Part shown: positions 24,468 through 33,267 of the stretch, piece by piece | How positions within the stretch are numbered: position 1 is the first letter of the stretch | How the letters are laid out: every line of letters starts with the position of its first letter | From: Thalassorhabdus alkalitolerans | GTDB taxonomy: Bacteria; Bacillota; Bacilli; Bacillales; Marinococcaceae | NCBI RefSeq assembly: GCF_042656585.1 | Contig: NZ_JBHSPG010000023.1 | Direction: 5' to 3' (one strand) | DNA: 64,000 nt | Notes under the pieces: model-generated | The model's database searches: none | What the model saw: only the letters and a program-made list of their open reading frames with translations | Told to the model about the DNA's origin: nothing | Program-made: the position numbers and the translations under genes

Positions 24468-24908
24468 TGTTACAGCTGAATCGGGTGCCAGGTACCAGGA
24501 AGAAAATTCCATTATTTCAAGAATGTCTTCTTCGGAAATATGGAGCATGCGTGCAATTTCGGCAACATATGGGCTTTTTGATTCTCTTGTAACCAGTACA
24601 TCGTTTGTTTCTTTTATATCCCTGGGGCTTGGCAATGCTTGCCCCTGCAGTTCTTTTCTTTTATGTTTCATACGCTTTAAAGCGTTTATTCTTATGACTG
24701 CCATTACATCTTTTTTGCTGTAGGTCTGGCATGCCTGCAGCTCTTCAATAGAAAAATACATTCCAGCTGATCGGTACAGCGGTATTTCCTCCGTTGATTT
24801 GGCAAAGGTTAAAGCAAGGTGTTCAATCTCTTTTTCTACTTCAAGCATTATATACAAAGGTGCACCAATAGAATCAAGAGCCAGCGCTTCAGATGGAATC
24901 ATCCCCAT
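24441..24908 (-). CDS. Hypothetical protein (155 aa)
   Basis: Not recognised. ATG at 24908 with AGGAGG six bases upstream. Mostly helical, with a basic region RINALKRMKHKRKEL in the middle and a helix-turn-helix-like segment YVAEIARMLHISEEDILEIMEF near the C-terminus, so DNA binding is possible. The last residues SSWYLAPDS are encoded by a GGTGCCAGGTACC repeat copy. Confidence 0.65.
   Translation of the reverse strand: MGMIPSEALALDSIGAPLYIMLEVEKEIEHLALTFAKSTEEIPLYRSAGMYFSIEELQACQTYSKKDVMAVIRINALKRMKHKRKELQGQALPSPRDIKETNDVLVTRESKSPYVAEIARMLHISEEDILEIMEFSSWYLAPDSAVTEKNGGILS
24484..24496. repeat. Dispersed GGTGCCAGGTACC palindrome (one-base variant)
   Basis: Lies in the 3' end of the leftward gene. 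TGTTACA sits nine bases before it (24468-24474), the same spacing as in the array before guaC. Confidence 0.75.
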
Positions 24909-25109
24909 TGTTTTCCTCCTTTTTTTACCTTTATCTTCATCTTAAGCAAAGAATATATAATATCTAGTGAGAAATGTCACTTTTAGTAAAAAAAGGTACT
25001 TATCTCCTACAAACAACCACCTGGACTCCTGGGCCCTCTGTCATATAATAGCGTTCAACACTTTCATATCATCTGTTTTTCTTTCAGAATATTACAAGTG
25101 CCTTGGGTG

Positions 25110-26012
25110 TTATGCACCCTGATAGCGGTTTGGAGGCAGGCCGGTTACGTGTTCCAGAGTGATGACAAAGGTAAACCCTGCCATAGGCTGTTCTTTTTTC
25201 TCCTTTTCTGTCAGCTTCACATCGGCTGTAGTGACAAAAAGCTGATTTAAGTCCTTCCCCCCAAAAGTACAAGACGTTACCAGGGAAACGGGAAGATTAA
25301 TTTCTTCCTGTTTTTCTCCTGTATCAGGATCCCACCTGCTGACTTTTCCACCTTCAAAGTGAGCAATCCACAGTTTCCCTTCTGAATCAATTGTCATACC
25401 ATCTGGTTTTCCTTTTTCCTCAGTAAAATCAATCACAGGCCGAGGCGTAAAAATATCTCCAGTCTGGAATTCATAGTTAAACACGACAACCTGCTGTTCA
25501 GGAGTGTCTATATAGTACATGCAATTCCGGTCTCTATTCCAGGCCAGCCCATTAGAAACTGTGACAGGGGAATGCATTTTTCTCACTTTCCGTCTTTTAT
25601 TGAGACAATATAAGGCTGCGGCTCCTTTCTCCCTCGTTAAGGAGATGGTTCCTGCCCAAAATCGTCCTTCCGTATCACATTTTCCATCATTAAAGCGGTT
25701 ATTGGATTTCTCTTCTTCCGGGTCTGAAAGAAAGTGAAAATCGTGGTTATCCATATCAACGATATAAAATCCATGCTGCATCGCTGCTACGAGTTTTCCT
25801 TGTGAAGTAGGAGCTACCGCTCCCACCATCTGTCCTGTCTTCATGGAACGAACCTTTCCATTTTCTGGATTGTACTCATGAATCCGCTCCCCGGTAATGT
25901 CCACCCAGTATGCTTTCTTTTTTTCATCATCCCAGATCGGACTTTCTCCTAATTCTGAATGGTGGGCAATGACCTGGGCATCCACTTCTCTCTGCCTCAC
26001 GTTGCATTTCAC
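25110..26012 (-). CDS. SMP-30/gluconolactonase/LRE family protein
   Basis: A 300-residue six-bladed beta-propeller of the SMP-30/regucalcin group, which hydrolyse sugar lactones using a bound metal. Family motifs: GESPIWDD with the metal-binding glutamate near residue 23, NRFNDGKCDTEGRFWAGT, SNGLAWNRD with the conserved Asn, and KPDGMTIDSEGKLWIA with the catalytic Asp. The C-terminus GLPPNRYQGA is typical. The start is GTG at 26012, a few bases from AAGGAGAG. No sugar-catabolic neighbours, so the substrate is open. Confidence 0.88.
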   Translation of the reverse strand: MKCNVRQREVDAQVIAHHSELGESPIWDDEKKKAYWVDITGERIHEYNPENGKVRSMKTGQMVGAVAPTSQGKLVAAMQHGFYIVDMDNHDFHFLSDPEEEKSNNRFNDGKCDTEGRFWAGTISLTREKGAAALYCLNKRRKVRKMHSPVTVSNGLAWNRDRNCMYYIDTPEQQVVVFNYEFQTGDIFTPRPVIDFTEEKGKPDGMTIDSEGKLWIAHFEGGKVSRWDPDTGEKQEEINLPVSLVTSCTFGGKDLNQLFVTTADVKLTEKEKKEQPMAGFTFVITLEHVTGLPPNRYQGA

Positions 26013-26160
26013 CTCTCTCCTTGATGTCCATTTACCAATCTCTTTTCACACCATTCCCAAGAGAGGAAGGATTTAACCGGTATTTCTCCATAACATCCTT
26101 TTCTCCGGGTTCAAATAACGTAAAATATTTTTAGTTTAAAACATTTGACAGCAGCGCATA

Positions 26161-26189
26161 AAAAAACGCGGCTCTGAAAAGCCGCGTTT
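26161..26189 (-). terminator. Terminator of the Excalibur protein gene
   Basis: AAACGCGGCT and AGCCGCGTTT stem around CTGAAA; the minus strand continues TTTTTTTA. Confidence 0.9.
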
Positions 26190-26221
26190 GTCAGGAGGGT
26201 GGACTATTTTATCTTTGAAAA

Positions 26222-26773
26222 TTACACAGTAGCTCGTCTGCGAATGGTTAACAGCACTGCAGCCCCTGCGGCAGCTAATGTGCCCATAAGCACCATGAAA
26301 GGATTAGCTGTCGCTGTTGCAGGAAGGGCTCCTCCCTCTTCTTCAGAACCATTGTCCTCTTTTACCGGTGCTGCTGCCTCTGCATCTTCCTCAGATGCTT
26401 CTTCCTCTGTGCCATCTTCTTCTGTTGCTTCTTCAGCAGCATCCTCTTCTTCTACTGCCTCTTCTTCCTCAGTGGCATCTTCTGTTGTGTCTTCCTCGGT
26501 TGTACCAGTCATGGCTTCTTCATGAGCCGTGAATTCTGCTTCATAGTCTGGAAGAGTCAGGCTTTCACATGGGATACCGTCACTGTCACCATCCAGGCCA
26601 TGTGGATCATTTTGAGAATGATACCCATTAGATTCCCAGAAGTCCCATACTTCAGAACCGGAATTAAAGTCCCCGCAGTTTCTGTCCTGAGCTCCTGCCG
26701 GCAATGCAAAAGCCAGAGCGGCCATCAATAAAAATACAAAACCAAATAACGAGATTGATAGTTTTTTCACCAT
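26222..26773 (-). CDS. Surface-anchored Excalibur calcium-binding protein with LPATA sorting signal
   Basis: A 183-residue exported protein. Signal peptide 1-28 (ending PAGAQ); Excalibur domain about 30-70 with the DxDxDGxxCE loop (LDGDSDGIPCE) and paired cysteines at the DRNCGDF and PCE positions; a long Glu/Ala/Thr-rich spacer (about 80-145); then a sorting signal LPATA at about 151-155, a hydrophobic segment and the basic tail RRRATV. LPxTA rather than LPxTG is the form favoured by class D sortases of bacilli. It is expected to be covalently attached to peptidoglycan. No sortase is encoded in the window. Confidence 0.87.
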   Translation of the reverse strand: MVKKLSISLFGFVFLLMAALAFALPAGAQDRNCGDFNSGSEVWDFWESNGYHSQNDPHGLDGDSDGIPCESLTLPDYEAEFTAHEEAMTGTTEEDTTEDATEEEEAVEEEDAAEEATEEDGTEEEASEEDAEAAAPVKEDNGSEEEGGALPATATANPFMVLMGTLAAAGAAVLLTIRRRATV

Positions 26774-27010
26774 AACTTATAACCCCTTTATTAAGTATTT
26801 AGTCCACCCCTTCTTTCATCCTATCAATCTACTACCTTATTTTACAAGTAATATACTAATATGGCATGAAAGATTATATTTCCCAATTTTTCGCTAGTTT
26901 AATAGATATGTTTTTTTCCTTACTGAAATGAACTTTCTTCACCGTTTTCTGGAAAATTCCTGCATACAGTCCTGCCTGAAATAAGAGCATGGAAATCTTC
27001 TTCCGTTCCT

Positions 27011-27019
27011 TGGTATAAT
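27011..27019 (+). promoter_or_regulatory. Extended -10 promoter of the SNF2 helicase gene
   Basis: TGGTATAAT: a perfect -10 box with the upstream TG of extended promoters; no -35 consensus at the right distance. Confidence 0.6.
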
Positions 27020-27051
27020 AGAGGAATTACAAACTTCTCAAGGAGTAAGAT

Positions 27052-30000
27052 ATGTTTCCACTAACCTTAGACGACATTAAAAACCTGGCAGGTGTTCCCA
27101 TTTACTCTAGGGGCCTCACTTATTATCAAAAAGGCTCTGTCCATAAATTTAATATAGATACAGAAGAAGAAGAAACAATCGTAACTGCAAAGGTTACGGG
27201 CAGGAGGATCTATGAGGTTGACTTGTTTCTAGAGCATAGGACCGGCCAGGTATCAGGACATTGCAGCTGTCCGGCAGCTGAGATGATGGATACCTGCAAA
27301 CACATGACTGCTGTGCTGATTAAAGCTGTGAATGCTTTCTCACATGACGATATGCTTCCATACGAGACAGATCCTCTCGTAAATAGAGCAACGGTATCCT
27401 ACGATCCTCACGTGAGTGAATCATTTACTGAAGAAATTATTTCCCAGCTGACAGATGAACAAGATCCTTCTTTCCATCCTGAGATCCCTTTAACAGTCCA
27501 ATTCACAATCAAGCCGGATGTGGGAATCACGTACTGGAACAAAGGGACTTTTTCCTTGCGGTTAAAGGCAGGTACGAACAGCAAGCTTTACGTGGTGAAA
27601 AACGCTAAAGATTTTCTTGAATCAATAGCCGAGAAAAGAAATCACTATTTTACACCTTATTTCACTTATGATCCGAGTGAACATTATATTGCTGAGCCTT
27701 TAGGGCAGTTTTTACAGCTGCTGAAAGAAATCTCTGATCATAATGACTGGTACGGTGAAGACCACTATCGTTACAGCTCGAAAAAGGATGAAATCAATAT
27801 CCCTCCTATGTTTTCTCAACAGACAATAGACCATCTACTCACCTTAGAGGAAGTCTATGTCCAAGACGACAGGGATTTTTTTCCTTTACAGGTAAAAGAA
27901 AGAACCTTCCCTCTTTTGTTTTATGTAAAAAAGGAGAACGATTATATTGTTCTTTCCCTTTCCGATTCATATAAAATCCTAACAAGCCTGGAAGGGACAG
28001 ACTTTATAATGGATCAGGGAATCTTTTACAAAGTAAATGAAGAGCTTCAATTTTCTGCTTTTTCTCTATATAAAGCCATAAAGAAAACCCGCTCCTCCTC
28101 CATGGCTCTTACAAGGCCTCAGTTTGAGAAGATAGCGGGTACCGTGATTCCTATTTTAGAAAAATACAACCTTATCCTTCTTGACCAAAACATTATGACT
28201 AACATCCAAACAGAAAAGTGTAACCCTGTTGTAGACATTGAAAAAGACGGAAGCCAGCTGCTTGCTCGTTTGTCGTTTCAATACGGAAGACAAGTCATCT
28301 ATCCATTTGAAGAACGAGAGGATCAAGAGGTCCTCATTGCACGTGACATGAAAACAGAGCGAAAAGTAGTCTCATTAATTGAAGAGGCCTATTTCCATTG
28401 GAACGGCAGTAGATTATCCTTAAACGGTGATGAAAACATCGGGCGTTTCTTTTACCGCATCCTTCCTGACTTAAGAAAACATGCAACCGTTACGCTTTCC
28501 GACGAAGCAGAAGAGATGATTGCCTATGAGCTTCCCGACTCTGTCCTTACTTTTGATATTGACCCTTCTAATCAATGGTTTGAAGTCAGCTTCAGAACAG
28601 ATGATATTTCCGGAGATGAAATAGAGTCTATTTTATCTTCACTGAAAGAAAAAAAGCATTATCATACAACAAAAGAAGGAAAAATCATGTCTTTGGATCA
28701 AGATCATTGGAAAGATACCTTGCATTTTTTAGAGAGGACAGGGCTGCATCCGGAAAGCTTAGCTGACGGTCCTTCACTCCTTCCAAAGTATCAGGCTCTT
28801 GAAGCAGATGAACTTGCGAAAGGAAAGGGGTCGTTTCACCGCTCTCAGGCATTTGAAACGTTAGTTCAGTCCATTCTCCACCCGGAAACAACAGAGCATA
28901 GGATCCCGGCCTCCCTGAATGCCGAGCTTAGAGATTACCAGCTCAGAGGTTTCCAGTGGCTGAAATCTTTGTCTCATTACGGTTTTGGCGGGATATTGGC
29001 TGATGATATGGGTCTTGGGAAAACTGTACAGGCCTTAAGCTTTATTCTGTCTGAACAAGAAGAAAAGAAAACCGGACTTCCCTTTCTCGTGGTCACACCC
29101 TCTTCTCTTCTATATAACTGGGAAAGAGAAGGGCAGACGTTTTCTCCCTCTCTGCGAATAAAAGTAATAGCCGGAAGTAAAGAAGAGAGAAAAGAGATGC
29201 TCAGTGATCTTACAGACACAGATGTATGCATAACTTCCTACCCTCTCTTACGAAGAGATACCGATTTATATGAGCCTTTATCCTTTCAGGGACTCCTTTT
29301 AGATGAGGCACAGACCTTTAAAAACCATGCTTCACAAACCTTTAAAGCGATCAAAAAGGTAAAAGCCGCCCAGGCATTTGCTCTTAGCGGTACACCTATT
29401 GAAAATCGCATGGAAGAACTCTGGTCATTAATGGCGGTAGTTATGCCTGGCCTCTTTCCTGACAGGACAGAATTTAAAAAAGTATCGTTAGACACGATCC
29501 ACAGAAAAGCGGCTCCGTTTGTCCTCCGCCGGACAAAAAAAGAAGTGTTAACAGAGCTTCCTGATAAAATTGAACAGACACGCTACTCTGAGTTGACGAA
29601 GGAACAGCGTAAGCTTTATTTAGCTTACCTTGAGAGAATCCAATCTGAAACAATGCAGCAGTTAAGCACAGAGGGCTTTCAAAAATCCAGGATGCAGATT
29701 CTCGGCAATTTAACCAGGCTGCGCCAGCTCTGCTGTCACCCTTCTCTTTTTATAAATGACTACGAAGGCGAGTCGGGAAAAATGGAAGAACTGATGTCTA
29801 TACTGGAAGAGTCTCTAGCAAATCAAAGCCGGATTCTTATTTTTTCCCAATTCACCACCATGCTTTCTTTAATTGGAGAAGCCTGCGAGAAAGAAGAAAT
29901 CTCATACTTTTACCTTGATGGAAGTACACCATCGAGGGAACGGCTTGAATTGGCCAGCCGTTTTAACAACGGAGAAAAGGAAGTGTTTCTTATTTCCTTG

Positions 30001-30285
30001 AAGGCTGGCGGGACCGGGCTCAATTTGACCGGGGCAGACACAGTCATTTTATATGATTTGTGGTGGAACCCTGCGGTGGAAACTCAGGCTGCCGACCGGG
30101 CTCACCGCATGGGACAAAAGCAGGTTGTCCAGGTCCTGAAGATGGTCACTAAAGGAACAATTGAAGAAAAAATCCAGGCTCTGCAGGAAAAGAAAAAATC
30201 ATTGTTTGACAACCTTATTCAATCAGGAGAAACAAATTTAACCTCACTCTCAGAAGAAGATATAAGAGACATCTTATCCTTGTAG
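27052..30285 (+). CDS. SWIM zinc finger SNF2-family helicase
   Basis: A 1077-residue Swi2/Snf2 ATPase. An N-terminal SWIM zinc finger has Cys71, Cys73, Cys82 and His84 (CSCPAAEMMDTCKH). A long SNF2-associated region follows (about 100-610), then the motor: motif I DDMGLGKT at 651-658, motif II DEAQ at 751-754, motif III SGTPIEN, and the second lobe with GGTGLNLTGAD, and HRMGQKQ as motif VI. Such proteins move on double-stranded DNA and occur widely in bacilli as single genes; roles in transcription or repair are suggested for relatives. It is monocistronic, with an extended -10 promoter and its own terminator. All ATPase motifs are intact. Confidence 0.92.
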   Translation: MFPLTLDDIKNLAGVPIYSRGLTYYQKGSVHKFNIDTEEEETIVTAKVTGRRIYEVDLFLEHRTGQVSGHCSCPAAEMMDTCKHMTAVLIKAVNAFSHDDMLPYETDPLVNRATVSYDPHVSESFTEEIISQLTDEQDPSFHPEIPLTVQFTIKPDVGITYWNKGTFSLRLKAGTNSKLYVVKNAKDFLESIAEKRNHYFTPYFTYDPSEHYIAEPLGQFLQLLKEISDHNDWYGEDHYRYSSKKDEINIPPMFSQQTIDHLLTLEEVYVQDDRDFFPLQVKERTFPLLFYVKKENDYIVLSLSDSYKILTSLEGTDFIMDQGIFYKVNEELQFSAFSLYKAIKKTRSSSMALTRPQFEKIAGTVIPILEKYNLILLDQNIMTNIQTEKCNPVVDIEKDGSQLLARLSFQYGRQVIYPFEEREDQEVLIARDMKTERKVVSLIEEAYFHWNGSRLSLNGDENIGRFFYRILPDLRKHATVTLSDEAEEMIAYELPDSVLTFDIDPSNQWFEVSFRTDDISGDEIESILSSLKEKKHYHTTKEGKIMSLDQDHWKDTLHFLERTGLHPESLADGPSLLPKYQALEADELAKGKGSFHRSQAFETLVQSILHPETTEHRIPASLNAELRDYQLRGFQWLKSLSHYGFGGILADDMGLGKTVQALSFILSEQEEKKTGLPFLVVTPSSLLYNWEREGQTFSPSLRIKVIAGSKEERKEMLSDLTDTDVCITSYPLLRRDTDLYEPLSFQGLLLDEAQTFKNHASQTFKAIKKVKAAQAFALSGTPIENRMEELWSLMAVVMPGLFPDRTEFKKVSLDTIHRKAAPFVLRRTKKEVLTELPDKIEQTRYSELTKEQRKLYLAYLERIQSETMQQLSTEGFQKSRMQILGNLTRLRQLCCHPSLFINDYEGESGKMEELMSILEESLANQSRILIFSQFTTMLSLIGEACEKEEISYFYLDGSTPSRERLELASRFNNGEKEVFLISLKAGGTGLNLTGADTVILYDLWWNPAVETQAADRAHRMGQKQVVQVLKMVTKGTIEEKIQALQEKKKSLFDNLIQSGETNLTSLSEEDIRDILSL

Positions 30286-30308
30286 GACGGGCTGGGCCCG
30301 TCCTTTTT
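30284..30308 (+). terminator. Terminator of the SNF2 gene
   Basis: AGGACGGGC and GCCCGTCCT with a short loop, then TTTTT; the stem includes the stop codon. Confidence 0.9.
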
Positions 30309-30325
30309 GTTATGTTACAGAAGCA

Positions 30326-31285
30326 TTACAATCCTTTCGGGTGCCAGGCACCTAAAGAGGGGCGGCGCAGGCTCAGCCGGTTAGCAATAAAGGCTCCTAC
30401 GGAAAGATTGATGATCATATTAATGATGGGGGGAAGAGCTCCTAATTCTCCGATAAACTCAAAAGCAAGAATAGCCGCAAGTGCTGTGTTGCATAAACCG
30501 ACGTGAAATAAAACTGCTCTTGCTTCCTCTTCCTTTACTCCTATTTTCTTAGCAATGACGTAGGCGAGCCCCATAGGAAGAACAACCTGTAAAAAGGCAG
30601 CTAAGACAATTAGGGGAAGGATCTCTGCTTCTCTTGCAATCGTGTCTTTTCCATCTCCAACGATGGTATGTATGATAAGGAGCAAAGAAACGGATGACCC
30701 AAACCTTGTCAGAGACTTGGAGTGTTCTCTGGCCGTTGGGAAAAGGCGCTGAACAATAATGCCAAGAAACAAAGGAATAACCACAATGAATAGAAACGAT
30801 TGAAGAAGACTTACAAATGATATCGTTACTTGATTTCCTGGAAGCCCTGCCATCGCCAATAAAGTAACAATGGGGCTGATTCCTACATCAAGTAAGGAAG
30901 CGGCAATCACAAGTGAGGTATTCCCTCCTGCCAAAAAGGTATAAAGAGTGGCTGCCGTTGCGCTTGGAACCGTCCCTGACAAAATCACTCCTGCCGCTAT
31001 TTCAGGTCGGCTGGAAAAAAAGAGATAAGCAAGACCGAGGGACACCCCTACCGTTAATGTCCACTTTAACATTGACGCAATAAAAAGCTCTTTTTTCTTT
31101 TTTCCCACATCCTTAATTGCTGTGATATCCATGGAAAGCCCGGTAAAAAATATGACGATTCCAAGAAGAACCCCTGGGACCCAGCCAGGAGCATCCCAAT
31201 AAATAGGGGAAAAATAAGTGAGGATAGCTGCTAAGATGATAAGCAAAGGCAATTTTTTTGAAAGAAATTCAGAGATAAGGTTCAT
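30326..31285 (-). CDS. Bile acid:sodium symporter (BASS) family transporter
   Basis: A 319-residue membrane protein with nine to ten hydrophobic segments. FTGLSMDITAIKDV, SGTVPSATAATLYTFLAGGNTSL and HVGLCNTALAAI are family features, the last two forming the broken-helix substrate and sodium sites. Bacterial members carry organic anions such as pantoate or 2-oxo acids; this substrate is unknown. The C-terminal residues LGAWHPKGL are encoded by a dispersed palindromic repeat and are not part of the family. Confidence 0.88.
   Translation of the reverse strand: MNLISEFLSKKLPLLIILAAILTYFSPIYWDAPGWVPGVLLGIVIFFTGLSMDITAIKDVGKKKKELFIASMLKWTLTVGVSLGLAYLFFSSRPEIAAGVILSGTVPSATAATLYTFLAGGNTSLVIAASLLDVGISPIVTLLAMAGLPGNQVTISFVSLLQSFLFIVVIPLFLGIIVQRLFPTAREHSKSLTRFGSSVSLLLIIHTIVGDGKDTIAREAEILPLIVLAAFLQVVLPMGLAYVIAKKIGVKEEEARAVLFHVGLCNTALAAILAFEFIGELGALPPIINMIINLSVGAFIANRLSLRRPSLGAWHPKGL
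30340..30352. repeat. Dispersed GGTGCCAGGCACC palindrome at the 3' end of the BASS gene
   Basis: Perfect copy. CATTACA (30324-30330) lies nine bases before it, matching five of seven positions of the TGTTACA arm at the same spacing as other copies. It encodes the GAWHP near the C-terminus of the transporter. Confidence 0.8.
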
Positions 31286-31319
31286 AATTTAATTCCTTTC
31301 TTGTTCACATCCACTATGT

Positions 31320-31347
31320 AAAAAGGAGCTCTTTAGAAACGAGCTCC
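31320..31347 (-). terminator. Terminator downstream of the MazG-like gene
   Basis: GGAGCTC-N9-GAGCTCC followed on the minus strand by TTTTT. Confidence 0.8.
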
Positions 31348-31472
31348 CTTGCTGCGTAAAACCTAAGGTGTTTTGGCAAACTTTTAAAGCTCCTAGACAG
31401 AAAAACGATCATGTCTCTCTGCTTCAACAGGTGTCACTGTACAGCTATGAGCCTGCTGAACAAATGAACTCA

Positions 31473-31802
31473 TTACTTCTTATCTTCAACCATTACTAAA
31501 AATCTTTTCTCATCGAAACCGCCTCTGACTCTTGCTTTTTCCTTTCTTATTTCCTCAAGCTTTTCCGGAGAGGCCCCATGTTGATTTGATAAAGCATGGA
31601 GAAGTTCAAGAATATCAGCTAACTCATTTAGTGCTTCTTCATCTGTTTCAGCAGATAGATATTCATTTAATTCTTCCTGAAGCTTCTTTTGAGCTTCTTC
31701 CTTATACTTCTCGTCTGACAGCTCTTCGGCCTGGTACCCTTTTCCCGACAGCCGGATCATATCAGGAATATGATCACGTACCAGCTTGTTGTAAATTGGC
31801 AT
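31473..31802 (-). CDS. MazG-like nucleotide pyrophosphohydrolase
   Basis: A 109-residue helical protein of the phosphoribosyl-ATP pyrophosphatase/MazG-like group. It begins MPIYNKLVRDHIPDMIRLSG, and has the metal-binding EExxE-type helices LQEELNEYLSA and ALNELADILELLHAL. Members hydrolyse nucleoside triphosphates to monophosphates and may clean non-canonical nucleotides. Start ATG at 31802 follows AAAGGATGA. Confidence 0.85.
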   Translation of the reverse strand: MPIYNKLVRDHIPDMIRLSGKGYQAEELSDEKYKEEAQKKLQEELNEYLSAETDEEALNELADILELLHALSNQHGASPEKLEEIRKEKARVRGGFDEKRFLVMVEDKK

Positions 31803-31980
31803 CCAATCATCCTTTCAAATAATCTGTTCTATAGTATACCTGTTTTTATAGTGTGCGTAACATATCATTTTATCTTCTGGTTTAATACAATTTGCTTTTT
31901 CTGTTTTCATTATTCTTTCTCTGAATGAAGAATGATTCCTTTCGATTTGTGACATAGTAAGAAAAAAAGTGGTGATAACA

Positions 31981-32136
31981 ATGTTACGATACAACGTGCC
32001 CCGTCTTGTTGTCTGGAGCATGATCCTGACTTCAGTCCTTAACCTGGTAATTATTATGATGACCACCATCCATCACGGACAAGTCAAGCAGCAGTTTCGA
32101 GACATCAAAAATATTTTAAAAATAAGGATTCAATAA
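31981..32136 (+). CDS. Small single-pass membrane protein (51 aa)
   Basis: A 51-codon frame starting MLRYNVPRLVVWSMILTS, with one hydrophobic helix (about 9-31) and a basic amphipathic tail KQQFRDIKNILKIRIQ. GGTGATAACA precedes the ATG, and a strong terminator starts 12 bases after the stop. Family not recognised; an inner-membrane small protein with the tail inside the cell is the likely topology. Confidence 0.65.
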   Translation: MLRYNVPRLVVWSMILTSVLNLVIIMMTTIHHGQVKQQFRDIKNILKIRIQ

Positions 32137-32147
32137 ACAGGAAAAGG

Positions 32148-32182
32148 AAAAGGAGGGTCTTTTTATTAAGACTCTCCTTTAT
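32148..32182 (+). terminator. Terminator of the small membrane protein gene
   Basis: AAAGGAGGGTCTT and AAGACTCTCCTTT pair with one mismatch around a TTTATT loop. Confidence 0.8.
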
Positions 32183-32200
32183 TACAAACGTGTTACATTC

Positions 32201-32989
32201 TCATGAGGTGCCAGGCACCCGTTTCTCGTGTTCCTTGCGTATTTTTTTAATTCTTCGATACATTGTTTTGTCGGTGAGCTTATTGAAATTTCTAATGCCA
32301 GGGCACAAATTCCCTTCGATGACCCACACGTGTCCCCCTTTATCCACTCCGATATCAAAGCCCATGATGGTATGCTTTTTCCACCGTACAGCCAGTCTTT
32401 TGGCAGCGAGTAATGAGACTCGTTCTGCTTCTTCCATTATTTTTTTTCTGCTGACTGACGGATCGATGCTCGCTTTTTTTAATGCTTCGGGAACGGGCAG
32501 AATTATACCCTTGCTTATTTTGTTATTCGTTACAATATAGCCTTTTCCAGCAACCTTTGTTACCATCCCGGTCGCTTCCCAGTTTTTCGTCACTTTTCTT
32601 TTTTGAACAATAACCCTGATATCAAAGGGACTGTTATTATATTCGGCCAGATCAATGTATCTTTGAACAATGTAGTTTCGCTGCAGTGGATGTTTCCTGG
32701 TACTGATATACTTGTAAATAAATGCCAGCATTTTATCTCTGCTGCTGTATGTGACCTTATGACTTCTTTCCTGAACTTCAAATTTGTTATTTTCAAGCTG
32801 TGTTACTTTTAAAATATTTCTCCCTCTTCTTCCAATCACAGGCTTTACCATTACCTGGTTGTATTCTTTTAGAAAATTCAGCAACATTGTATGAGTATAT
32901 TTTTCCGTAGCTGGCAAATGAGGCTGAAGCTCTTTTCTTTTTTGCATGAGTTGATGCTTCTTCCACTTGCTTCCTCCCGTATATCTCAT
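32201..32989 (-). CDS. YheC/YheD family ATP-grasp protein
   Basis: About 262 residues. It has the compact layout of the YheC/YheD endospore-coat associated family: VMVKPVIGRRGRNILKV (ATP-binding lysine), QRYIDLAEYNNSPFDIRVIVQK, and GFDIGVDKGGHVWVIEGNLCPG with the metal-binding acidic residues. The family belongs to the ATP-grasp ligases; the substrates are unknown. The ATG at 32989 follows GAGGGAG and is preferred over an upstream ATG at 33049 without a ribosome site. The final residues RVPGTS come from a dispersed repeat copy. Confidence 0.83.
   Translation of the reverse strand: MRYTGGSKWKKHQLMQKRKELQPHLPATEKYTHTMLLNFLKEYNQVMVKPVIGRRGRNILKVTQLENNKFEVQERSHKVTYSSRDKMLAFIYKYISTRKHPLQRNYIVQRYIDLAEYNNSPFDIRVIVQKRKVTKNWEATGMVTKVAGKGYIVTNNKISKGIILPVPEALKKASIDPSVSRKKIMEEAERVSLLAAKRLAVRWKKHTIMGFDIGVDKGGHVWVIEGNLCPGIRNFNKLTDKTMYRRIKKIRKEHEKRVPGTS
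32207..32219. repeat. Dispersed GGTGCCAGGCACC palindrome at the 3' end of the ATP-grasp gene
   Basis: Perfect copy, preceded at nine bases by TGTTACA (32191-32197). It overlaps the last codons, read as GTG CCT GGC ACC on the minus strand. Confidence 0.8.
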
Positions 32990-33225
32990 GCCTCTCCCTC
33001 TTTCATGAAGACTCAGCCCGTCCGTTTCATTACAACCCATCTTTTTCATGGATGCAGTTCAAGTATTTTTTACGAGACGGATACTATTACTGTTACTTGG
33101 TATGATTACTATACGCTTCAGGAAAAAAACAGTTTAGTGAAAGCAACCAGCCAACAATTCAAAATAGAAAAAAAAGACAACAGCCTTTTCTGGAAAACTA
33201 GCTATATTTCTTACGGGGAAATGCA

Positions 33226-33260
33226 AAGAAGCGCAGACCTGAACGGCCTGCACTTCTTTT
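33226..33260. terminator. Hairpin downstream of the enolase-superfamily gene
   Basis: AAGAAG-C-GCAG-A-CC and GG-C-CTGC-A-CTTCTT form an interrupted but long stem; CTTTT follows on the plus strand. Confidence 0.65.
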
Positions 33261-33267
33261 CCTAAGA

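Noticed and set aside
25084..25272. Overlapping frame at the SMP-30 3' end
   Set aside because: Lies in another frame of a well-supported gene without its own ribosome site.
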